From positions 1-8,003 of the forward strand of contig NCJP01000064.1 in the NCBI GenBank assembly GCA_002278985.1: a stretch of 8,003 bases of DNA. Direction: 5' to 3'. The position numbers and the translations under genes were made by a program. The notes under the pieces were generated by a model. That model made no database searches. It was given only the letters and a program-made list of their open reading frames with translations, and had not been told where the DNA came from. The stretch comes from Erythrobacter sp. 34-65-8. GTDB lineage: Bacteria; Pseudomonadota; Alphaproteobacteria; Sphingomonadales; Sphingomonadaceae. This document shows positions 1 through 5,016 of the stretch, piece after piece. Numbering within the stretch: position 1 is the first letter of the stretch; the number at the start of each line of letters is the position of its first letter.

Positions 1-275
1 AGCAGGCCAGCAATGCCCCAGAAGATCGTTGCCAGCACACCCCAGCGGATCACCTCGTCGTCATAGCGGGACGGGGCATCCGGCATCCGGAACAGGCTCT
101 GCGCCCGCGCCATCGGGTCATAGCTGCCCGCCGTCGCCCAGATGAGCCCAAACGCCGCGACCGCGACAATTGTCGCATGCACGGCAAAACCGGCGTCCTG
201 CGTGGTGGCAATCGCTACGACTGCCAGCAGCAGAACCCCGAACCACAAGCCAACCCGGCCCAGTACTGATTCCAT
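1..275 (-). CDS. ccoN: CcoN, cbb3-type cytochrome c oxidase subunit I (partial, N-terminal 91 codons)
   Basis: This is the catalytic, haem b/b3-CuB subunit of the high-affinity cbb3 oxidase of the inner membrane, cut off by the left window edge. The minus strand reads open from an ATG at 275 to base 1. The visible protein starts MESVLGRVGLWFGVLLL, has a first hydrophobic helix at about residues 7-22 and a second at about 33-47, and then the sequence SRYDDEVIRWGVLATIFWG. The YDD-x-(V/I)-(I/V)-R block followed by a helix with TxFWGIAG is the family hallmark at the CcoN N terminus. A purine-rich ribosome site (GGAGGGA) lies about 10 nt before the start. An FNR-type palindrome sits 60 nt upstream of the start codon, which fits activation at low oxygen. 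The histidine ligands lie beyond the window and cannot be checked. Identification rests on recognising the N-terminal pattern. Confidence 0.9.
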   Translation of the reverse strand, partial: MESVLGRVGLWFGVLLLAVVAIATTQDAGFAVHATIVAVAAFGLIWATAGSYDPMARAQSLFRMPDAPSRYDDEVIRWGVLATIFWGIAGL

Positions 276-299
276 GGGATTCGTCCCTCCGTTTGCCGG

Positions 300-306
300 A
301 TACCTA
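300..306 (-). promoter_or_regulatory. Candidate -10 element for ccoN
   Basis: On the minus strand these bases read TAGGTAT. If the FNR-type palindrome at 329-342 acts as a class II activator site (centre near -41.5), transcription would start near 294 and a -10 element would be expected here. The start codon at 275 would then have a leader of about 19 nt carrying the GGAGGGA ribosome site. The match to a sigma-70 -10 hexamer is only moderate, so this call depends on the position of the palindrome. Confidence 0.35.
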
Positions 307-328
307 GTCGCCCCCGGCGCGGCGCACT

Positions 329-342
329 TTGACCTGAGTCAA
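329..342. promoter_or_regulatory. FNR/FixK-type binding site upstream of ccoN
   Basis: TTGACCTGAGTCAA has two perfect TTGAC/GTCAA half sites separated by 4 nt. This is the TTGAY-N4-RTCAA pattern bound by FNR, FixK and FnrL proteins. It lies in the 77-bp gap between the regulator stop codon (353) and the ccoN start (275), with its centre 60 nt before the ccoN ATG. cbb3 operons are classically activated by such regulators at low oxygen, and a regulator with the matching recognition helix is encoded next door. The site is seen directly; its use by this regulator is inference. Confidence 0.85.
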
Positions 343-352
343 ATCTGTTCGT

Positions 353-1081
353 TTATGCGGTGAGTTGAAAATGGGCTGCCCGGGCTTCCAGCGCCGACGG
401 CTGGAGCAGCCGCACACCCGACCGACCCGAGGTTTCGATCAGCCCAAGTTCGCGCAGCCGCCCGAGCTGGCGGCTGACGGTTTCGATGGTGAGGCCGAGC
501 GCGTCTGCGATGTCCCGCCGTGACATTGGCAGATCGAGTACCAGGCCTTTGCCTTCGGGCCGTCCGATCCGCTGGGCCATCGCCACGAAGAAACTGGCGA
601 GACGCTCTTCGGCGTTCTTGCGCCCCAGCCCGACTGCCTTGTCGCGTGACCGGTGCAACGCGACCAGCACCCGGTCGAGCACCTGGCGCAGCACCGCCGG
701 GGATCGTTCGGCGCAGTCGACGAACTGGCGGGTGGGGAACGTGAGCAGCTGGCTGTCGACCAGAGCATGGAGCGAATAGGCATGCTGCGCGCTGGCAGGC
801 ACGGAAATCAGGTCTCCGGCAAAGTGGAAGGCGACGATCTGCTCCCGCCCTTCCGATGCGGTGGCAACCAGTTTGGTGGCGCCTCGGGACAGGTAGACCA
901 TCTGGTCAACCGCCGGGTCCAGGAATGCCCTGGCGCACCGCTTGGCGCTGACCAGATGGCCGATTGCCATCAGTTCGGACACGATATCATCCGGCGTTCC
1001 CGAGGGCAGGAATGTCTGCGCGAACGGTCCGAAAACCGCACGCGGGTGGTTTTCCACCGGAGCAGGGGCGCTGTGCATCAT
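353..1081 (-). CDS. Crp/Fnr-family transcriptional regulator, FNR-type DNA specificity, no N-terminal Cys cluster
   Basis: This 242-residue cytoplasmic regulator has a cyclic-nucleotide-binding-like effector domain (about residues 20-135), a dimerisation helix (about 128-160) and a C-terminal winged helix (about 160-228). The recognition helix reads IETVSRQLGRL, giving E200, S203 and R204, the ExxSR signature of proteins that read TTGA-N4-TCAA. Two such sites flank the gene. The protein has only two cysteines, C49 and C123, so the N-terminal cysteine cluster that holds the 4Fe-4S oxygen sensor in E. coli FNR is absent. It is more like FixK/DNR-type members, whose activity depends on something else. 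Two adjacent ATGs (1081 and 1078) are possible starts; a weak GGGGG lies just upstream. The palindrome at 1117-1130 is only 42 nt before the start codon, which suggests autoregulation, possibly repression. ccoN follows on the same strand after a 77-nt gap. Confidence 0.92.
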   Translation of the reverse strand: MMHSAPAPVENHPRAVFGPFAQTFLPSGTPDDIVSELMAIGHLVSAKRCARAFLDPAVDQMVYLSRGATKLVATASEGREQIVAFHFAGDLISVPASAQHAYSLHALVDSQLLTFPTRQFVDCAERSPAVLRQVLDRVLVALHRSRDKAVGLGRKNAEERLASFFVAMAQRIGRPEGKGLVLDLPMSRRDIADALGLTIETVSRQLGRLRELGLIETSGRSGVRLLQPSALEARAAHFQLTA

Positions 1082-1116
1082 GATGCCCCCAATGATGCCC
1101 GGGTGGCGATGAGTCT

Positions 1117-1130
1117 TTGACCTGCGTCAA
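1117..1130. promoter_or_regulatory. FNR/FixK-type binding site in the divergent regulator/ompW spacer
   Basis: TTGACCTGCGTCAA has the same perfect half sites as the ccoN site and differs from it only at one central base. Its centre is 42 nt before the regulator start codon and 97 nt before the ompW start codon. As a class II activator site for ompW it would place transcription start near 1165, with a weak candidate -10 (TAGTTGA at 1153-1159) and a leader of about 56 nt. For the regulator gene the site would overlap the promoter more closely, so negative autoregulation is also possible. The sequence is directly visible; the regulatory direction is inferred. Confidence 0.82.
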
Positions 1131-1220
1131 TGTCGGGCCGATTCGGCGGGCCTAGTTGAACCCCGCTTCGCAAAATCCTCGGTCGCAAAGTGTGGCCACT
1201 GCGAAGCGGAGGGAAGACCA

Positions 1221-1904
1221 ATGAAATTCGCGCTGCTGGCAGGCTCTGCCGCTCTTGCCGCTGCCTTTGCTCTGGGCAGCACGCCCGCACTTGCCCAGGA
1301 CGAGCAAGGACCGCTCCAGGTCAAGGTTCTCGCAACGGCAGTTCTGCCCGATGGCAAGATCAAGCGGGTCAACACCGATATCGTCGGACTGCCCGCAGCC
1401 ACCCAGACCGAGGCCAACGACAACGTCGTGCCGACTGTGGCGATCGAGTACTTCTTTTCCGACAATTTCTCGGTCGAGACGATCTGCTGCATGACCCAGC
1501 ACGATGTCGACGCTGTCGCCGGGCTGCCGGCCGGGGCCGAGCTGGTGTCGGACGCCAAGGTTATCCCGGCTACCTTCACCGCCAAGTTCCATTTCGATCT
1601 CGGCGGGATCAAGCCCTATGTCGGGGCCGGCCCGACCTACTTCATCTGGATCAACGAGAAGCCGGGTGCTGCGACCATTCCGCTGGGCGTGACCCGCTTC
1701 AAGATGTCGAATGAACTCGGCATCGCGCTCCAGGCGGGTGCCGATATCCCGATCAACGACCAGGGTATGTCGGTCAGCCTCGATGCGAAGAAGTATTTCG
1801 TAGATACCACCGCGCAGTGGTTTGCCGGCAATACGCTGGCGATCGAGACGGTCCACAAGGTCGATCCCTGGGTGCTCTCGGCCGGCCTCGCCATGCGGTT
1901 CTGA
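1221..1904 (+). CDS. ompW: OmpW-family outer membrane protein
   Basis: OmpW proteins are 8-stranded outer-membrane barrels with a hydrophobic channel, thought to pass small hydrophobic compounds; enterobacterial ompW is known to respond to FNR and oxygen. The 227-residue protein begins with a signal peptide (MKFALLAG..., hydrophobic core about 8-20) with a likely cleavage after ALA at 25. Family features follow: a strand ending EYFFSDNFSVET (about 76-87), IPATFTAKFHF followed by IKPYVGAGPTYF in the middle, SLDAKKYFVDT, and a C-terminal strand VDPWVLSAGLAMRF ending in the aromatic residue needed for barrel insertion. A strong GGAGGG ribosome site at 1208-1213 fixes the ATG at 1221. An adjacent cysteine pair, C89-C90, follows the EYFF strand. 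The gene is transcribed away from the Crp/Fnr-type regulator, with an FNR-type palindrome between them, and is followed by a hairpin at 1923-1955, so it probably forms a single-gene unit. Confidence 0.93.
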   Translation: MKFALLAGSAALAAAFALGSTPALAQDEQGPLQVKVLATAVLPDGKIKRVNTDIVGLPAATQTEANDNVVPTVAIEYFFSDNFSVETICCMTQHDVDAVAGLPAGAELVSDAKVIPATFTAKFHFDLGGIKPYVGAGPTYFIWINEKPGAATIPLGVTRFKMSNELGIALQAGADIPINDQGMSVSLDAKKYFVDTTAQWFAGNTLAIETVHKVDPWVLSAGLAMRF

Positions 1905-1922
1905 CGGTCCCGAAATGACTGG

Positions 1923-1957
1923 CGCCCCCGCACCGTTTTTCCGGGAGCGGGGGCGTT
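1923..1957 (+). terminator. Probable hairpin terminator after ompW
   Basis: A perfect 9-bp GC stem, CGCCCCCGC (1923-1931) pairing with GCGGGGGCG (1947-1955), encloses a 15-nt loop and is followed by only two T residues. It starts 18 nt after the ompW stop codon and lies before the ribosome site of the next gene. The stem is strong, but the U-tract is nearly absent, so it could be a weak intrinsic terminator or a 3'-end stabilising hairpin rather than a textbook Rho-independent terminator. The T-run lies in the loop instead. Confidence 0.5.
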
Positions 1958-2017
1958 GGCATTTCACGGGGCGCTGGTCTATCCGGCGTGCGTTGCGGCA
2001 CAAAAGGAGAATTGGCC

Positions 2018-2470
2018 ATGCCCGGCATCTGGTTTGACGAGCTCAGCGTGGGGCAGGTGTTCGACCATCCGATCCGCCGCACGGTGACGGAAACGGACAA
2101 CCTGCTGTTCTCCACCCTGACGCACAACCCGGCGCAGCTGCACCTCGATGCCGAATACATGAAGGCAAGCGATTATGGCCGGGTGCTGGTCAATTCGACC
2201 TTCACTCTGGGCCTGATGGTGGGCGTTTCCGTTGGCGACACCACGCTGGGCACCGCGATTGCCAACCTCGGCTGGGACGAGGTGCGCTTCCCCGCGCCGG
2301 TGTTCATCGGCGATACCCTGCGGATCGAGACGGAAGTGATCGAGCTGCGGACCAGCAAATCGCGCCCCAATGCCGGCATCGTCACGTTCGCGCACCGGGC
2401 CTATAACCAGCATGGCGATCTGGTGGCGAGCTGCAAGCGCAGCGGGCTTCAGCACAAGAAGCCGGTCTAG
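2018..2470 (+). CDS. MaoC-like hot-dog-fold dehydratase/hydratase (enoyl-CoA hydratase type)
   Basis: This cytoplasmic 150-residue protein is a single hot-dog domain of the MaoC dehydratase family, which adds or removes water at acyl-CoA thioesters. The visible core is RTVTETDNLLFSTLTHNP, then QLHLDAEY, then GRVLVNSTFTLGLMVG, and FPAPVFIGDTLRIETEV further on. In the R-hydratase family the catalytic pair is Asp and His in a GDxNPxH context. Here the Asp position reads His36 (THNP) while His42 is kept, as I recall for the subgroup found beside CitE/malyl-CoA lyase genes (mesaconyl-CoA-hydratase-like). I cannot name the substrate. The ATG at 2018 is chosen for the AAGGAG ribosome site at 2004-2009; an in-frame GTG at 1988 would add ten residues but places that site inside the gene. 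It has no evident functional tie to the oxidase genes on either side. Confidence 0.85.
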   Translation: MPGIWFDELSVGQVFDHPIRRTVTETDNLLFSTLTHNPAQLHLDAEYMKASDYGRVLVNSTFTLGLMVGVSVGDTTLGTAIANLGWDEVRFPAPVFIGDTLRIETEVIELRTSKSRPNAGIVTFAHRAYNQHGDLVASCKRSGLQHKKPV

Positions 2471-2537
2471 GCGAACCGGGAACGGGTTGGCCAGCACGGC
2501 TGTTGTCCGATCAGGACCACAGCTGGGAGAACCGACC

Positions 2538-3260
2538 TTGCCCCTATGGCTGCCCTATTGCGGGGAGGCACCACTGCCCACCGAATGGCTGGTGCGCTGG
2601 AACCCAGACCCGGTTCTGCTCGCTGCCTTGGCAGGGCTGGCATTGGCCGCCTGGCGCTATCGTGACCGGGTGCGCGCGGGATACGCGGCAGCAGCCCTCG
2701 GCGTTGCAGTCTTCCTGTTCGTGAGCCCGTTCTGCGCGCTCGGTTCGGCGCTCTTTACCGTCCGGATACTGCATGACGTGGCACTTGCGGCCGTGCTCGC
2801 CCCGCTGCTGGTCGCGGCCCTTCGCCTGCATCGGACGGACCTGCCCGGTTCGCCGGTGCTGTGGACCGCACTGCACGCCATGATCTTCTGGTTGTGGCAC
2901 GCGCCGCCGCTCTATGCGGCCGCAATGAGCAGCGACCTCGAGTTCTGGGTAATGCAGGTGACGATTGCCGGGTCTGCCGCCGTGTGGTGGGCCAAGGTCG
3001 TTCGCGCTGAGGCGCCTGCTGCCGCCGCGATGTTGCTGGCGACCATGGTTTCCATGGGGGCGCTCGGCGCGCTGCTCACCTTTGCTCCGCGTGCCTTCTA
3101 CGAACCGCACTGGATATCGGCCCGGGCCTGGGGCCTGTCGGCGCTGGAGGACCAGCAGATCGCCGGCATCGTGATGTGGGCACCAGCGAGCCTGGTCTAT
3201 CTGCTGGCGGCCCTGGCAATTCTCTATCGCGCGCTGGGCGGCGAAAAGCGTGCGGCATGA
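2538..3260 (+). CDS. ctaG: CtaG_caa3-type cytochrome c oxidase assembly protein
   Basis: This polytopic inner-membrane protein of 240 residues resembles the Bacillus-type CtaG family needed for formation of caa3 oxidase, not the Cox11-type CuB chaperone that shares the symbol. Family features are an N terminus reading LPYCGEAPLP and RWNPDPVLLAALA, ILHDVALAAVLAPLL around H79, the H113...FWLWHAPPLY block ending at about residue 126 (H113, H121), and ALEDQQIAGIVMWAP near the C terminus. About seven hydrophobic segments can be seen. The start is taken as TTG at 2538, with GGGAGA at 2525-2530 seven bases before it. The frame is open upstream to 2370, but that stretch overlaps the MaoC gene and does not look like this family. 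The stop overlaps the next ATG (ATGA at 3257-3260), so the two are probably translated together. Its presence fits the caa3 genes 1.7 kb downstream. Confidence 0.88.
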   Translation: MPLWLPYCGEAPLPTEWLVRWNPDPVLLAALAGLALAAWRYRDRVRAGYAAAALGVAVFLFVSPFCALGSALFTVRILHDVALAAVLAPLLVAALRLHRTDLPGSPVLWTALHAMIFWLWHAPPLYAAAMSSDLEFWVMQVTIAGSAAVWWAKVVRAEAPAAAAMLLATMVSMGALGALLTFAPRAFYEPHWISARAWGLSALEDQQIAGIVMWAPASLVYLLAALAILYRALGGEKRAA

Positions 3261-3907
3261 GACTGCACCGCCTGATCCGGCAATGGGCGGTCAGTCACAC
3301 CGAGGAGGGCAGGTATTCCCCGGTCGGGGTGTGGTTCCACTGGATCATGGCTGGCCTGGTGCTGTACCAGCTATGGCTTGGCTGGACCTTGTGGCGTTAT
3401 CCTGCGGGGGCAGACAAATTGGCAGCCTACCAGCTCCATAGCGAACTGGGCCTGGCGATCCTGCTGCTGGCCGTGCTGCGTTTCCTGTGGCGCCTGTTCA
3501 TACCTGATCCGGTCAACGATGCCGATGCGCCCGGCTGGCAGAGCCGCGTGGCCCACCTGACCCATTATGCGTTCTACTCGCTGTTTGCCTTGTTGCCACT
3601 CAGCGGGTGGGCGATGTGGTCAGTCTATCAGCCAGCGTGGCCGCTGCGTCTTGCAGGGATAGTCGACGTTCCCCCGATGCCGTTCCACACCCTGTCCCCG
3701 GCGTGGCAGAATCAGGTGCTGGAGCTGGCGCTGGACCTGCACCTCTTCGGCGTGGTGGGTTTGGCACTGCTGGTTCCGCTGCACGTCGGTGCCGCGCTGA
3801 AGCATCACTTCTGGGACCGGGACGACATTGTCAGGGGCATCCTGCCGGAGATTCCGGACGACGAGAGCGCGCCTGACCCCGGGCGATATAATCCGCAAGC
3901 GGGCTGA
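3257..3907 (+). CDS. Cytochrome b561-like di-haem b membrane protein
   Basis: This 216-residue inner-membrane protein belongs to the bacterial cytochrome b561 (CybB / Ni-Fe hydrogenase b-subunit-like) family, which carries electrons between quinol and redox partners across the membrane. Four hydrophobic helices are visible. The likely haem ligands are H28 (VWFHWIMAG), H61 (YQLHSELG), and H162 and H176 in the last helix (DLHLFG and PLHVGAALKHHFW); the 14-residue spacing of the last pair is as expected for the family. The helix 2-3 region has RFLWRLFIPDP, as is common. At 216 residues it is longer than E. coli CybB, with an extended N terminus and a loop (about 124-150) containing H144. The start overlaps the ctaG stop by ATGA. 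The last 77 bp overlap the convergent di-haem cytochrome gene. Its place beside CtaG suggests it feeds the caa3 branch, but this is inference. Confidence 0.88.
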   Translation: MRLHRLIRQWAVSHTEEGRYSPVGVWFHWIMAGLVLYQLWLGWTLWRYPAGADKLAAYQLHSELGLAILLLAVLRFLWRLFIPDPVNDADAPGWQSRVAHLTHYAFYSLFALLPLSGWAMWSVYQPAWPLRLAGIVDVPPMPFHTLSPAWQNQVLELALDLHLFGVVGLALLVPLHVGAALKHHFWDRDDIVRGILPEIPDDESAPDPGRYNPQAG

Positions 3908-4535
3908 TTTCCTCCTCCTGAAGCGCCCGCGCGGCCTGCCGCATCTGCCCGAGCGGATCGCCGTAGCGTTCGCCGCTGCGCCAGCGGCGAAGCTGTTCAG
4001 ACAGGTAGGCGCTGCTCTGGCCAGCCAGCGAAGGCGCGCGACTGTCAGAATCGGAGCCCTCCGCCTCATGGCACGAAGCGCAGGCCTGCAATCCCCGCGC
4101 CGGATCGCCCTCGTGATAGAGGCGTTCGGCATCGAATTGCGTACAACTGCTGGACGGATCGATCCGGCCATCCTCAGGCATCGCCATCTGCGCGTAGTGG
4201 AGCGACACGGCCATCCGCTCATCGCTGCCGAGCCGCTTGGCGAGCCAGCTCATCTGCGGATGGCTGCGCTGACCGTCTGCGAAGAAATCGAGCTGGCGCA
4301 CGAGGTATCCCGGATCGAGCGCGGCAAGCCGGGGTGCGCGTGCGCCGTCTCCCCCGCCGTCGAGGCCGTGGCAGGTGTGGCACGCAGCTCTTGGTCCTGC
4401 CGATCCTCCCGACAAGGCAACCATTTCGCCGGATTGGTCGAACGGAATCCTGACCGGGTCGGGCGTGCAGGAAGCAGCGGCCACAGCGGCGCTCATCAGC
4501 AGCACACCTGCACGGAAGGAAATGGTCGAATCCAT
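3831..4535 (-). CDS. Di-haem cytochrome c lipoprotein (cytochrome c4-like)
   Basis: The 234-residue protein is likely anchored by lipid to the outer face of the inner membrane. It starts with MDSTISFRAGVLLMSAAVAA and a lipobox AASC with the lipidated C23. Two cytochrome c domains follow: haem 1 at C52-x-x-C55-H56 with M95 as probable sixth ligand, and haem 2 at C152-x-x-C155-H156 with M198. The repeated pattern APxLA...YLxxQLxxxxxGxR in both halves is typical of c4/c553-type electron carriers. Extra cysteines C131 and C233 are present. The ATG at 4535 is chosen because it gives a clean lipoprotein signal; I see no good ribosome site before it, and the frame is open further upstream to 4616 without a convincing leader. 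The gene runs against the oxidase genes, is divergent from the next cytochrome c and overlaps the b561 gene tail by 77 bp. Confidence 0.88.
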   Translation of the reverse strand: MDSTISFRAGVLLMSAAVAAASCTPDPVRIPFDQSGEMVALSGGSAGPRAACHTCHGLDGGGDGARAPRLAALDPGYLVRQLDFFADGQRSHPQMSWLAKRLGSDERMAVSLHYAQMAMPEDGRIDPSSSCTQFDAERLYHEGDPARGLQACASCHEAEGSDSDSRAPSLAGQSSAYLSEQLRRWRSGERYGDPLGQMRQAARALQEEEISPLADYIARGQARSRRPESPAGCP

Positions 4536-4638
4536 GAGATGCGGGAACGAAGCTGGCGGTTGCAAGGTTCCCCACACGAAGGGTGGGCCTGAACAGAGGG
4601 GCTTTGGCAGTGGCAATCAGGCAGAGCGGAGTTGGCAT
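4536..4638. other. Divergent spacer between two cytochrome c genes
   Basis: This 103-bp stretch must hold the promoter of the minus-strand di-haem cytochrome and probably one for the mono-haem cytochrome-coxB-coxA genes. I find no FNR-type palindrome here, unlike the ccoN and ompW promoters, and no convincing -35/-10 pair. The only small symmetry is CCCAC/GTGGG (4571-4575 with 4583-4587), too short to call an operator. The last bases carry GGAG (4628-4631), the probable ribosome site of the next gene. Confidence 0.4.
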
Positions 4639-5016
4639 TTGCGATGGCCGGTGATGTCTGGTGTCATGGCGCTCGCAGTGGGCCTGGCCGGGTGCAAGAA
4701 CCCGGTCGAAACACGCCGCGAACCAGACAGCGCGGCAGCAGCGCGCGGGCTGGTGGCAATCCGGCAGGCCGGTTGCGGCGCGTGCCACGAAATCCCTGGT
4801 GTCGACTGGCCGCGCGGGCGGCTGGCACCCTCGCTGGAGGGGTTCGACGATGTCGGCCTCATCGCCGGCCAACTGCCCAACCGGCCCGACGTGCTGGCCG
4901 CCTTTGTGCGCAATGCACCTGCGGCAAAGCCGGGTTCGACCATGCCCGCCATGCCCGTCACCCCGCAGCAGGCGGAAGATATTGCGGTCTATCTCTACGG
5001 ACTGGACCATGATTGA
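4639..5016 (+). CDS. Mono-haem cytochrome c lipoprotein
   Basis: This small cytochrome c of 125 residues is predicted to be a membrane-anchored periplasmic electron carrier and is probably a donor to the oxidase encoded just downstream. A short signal with lipobox LAGC (C19) precedes a single cytochrome c fold with C46-x-x-C49-H50 and a likely methionine ligand M102 (or M105) in STMPAMPVT, ending in the usual helix QQAEDIAVYLYGL. I choose TTG at 4639 as start because GGAG (4628-4631) lies seven bases before it and it adds the positive residue R2 to the signal. An in-frame GTG at 4651 or ATG at 4654 are alternatives that lack a well-spaced ribosome site and the arginine. Its last 8 nt overlap the coxB start, so translation is probably coupled. 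Confidence 0.85.
   Translation: MRWPVMSGVMALAVGLAGCKNPVETRREPDSAAAARGLVAIRQAGCGACHEIPGVDWPRGRLAPSLEGFDDVGLIAGQLPNRPDVLAAFVRNAPAAKPGSTMPAMPVTPQQAEDIAVYLYGLDHD

Noticed and set aside
653..1120. A 155-codon plus-strand open frame opposite the Crp/Fnr regulator
   Set aside because: No recognisable domain; the minus-strand frame has a full Crp/Fnr domain structure. It would also run into the FNR-type site.
1152..2003. A 283-codon open frame on the minus strand opposite ompW
   Set aside because: Low-complexity Arg/Gly/Asp-rich translation antisense to a clear OmpW protein with signal peptide, ribosome site and C-terminal aromatic residue.
2505..2517. Short inverted repeat GTCC-gatca-GGAC before ctaG
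   Set aside because: Only four base pairs per arm and no known operator match; expected by chance in GC-rich DNA.
2370..2537. In-frame upstream extension of ctaG
   Set aside because: The extension overlaps the MaoC gene in another frame and is Arg/Ser-rich. The TTG at 2538 has a ribosome site and begins the conserved LPYCG sequence.
4571..4587. CCCAC/GTGGG symmetry in the divergent cytochrome spacer
   Set aside because: Five-base arms with a seven-base loop and no T-run or repeat elsewhere; too weak to call an operator or terminator.
4536..4616. In-frame upstream extension of the di-haem cytochrome gene
   Set aside because: The added 27 residues would bury the lipoprotein signal in a Pro-rich leader. 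The ATG at 4535 gives a normal signal length.
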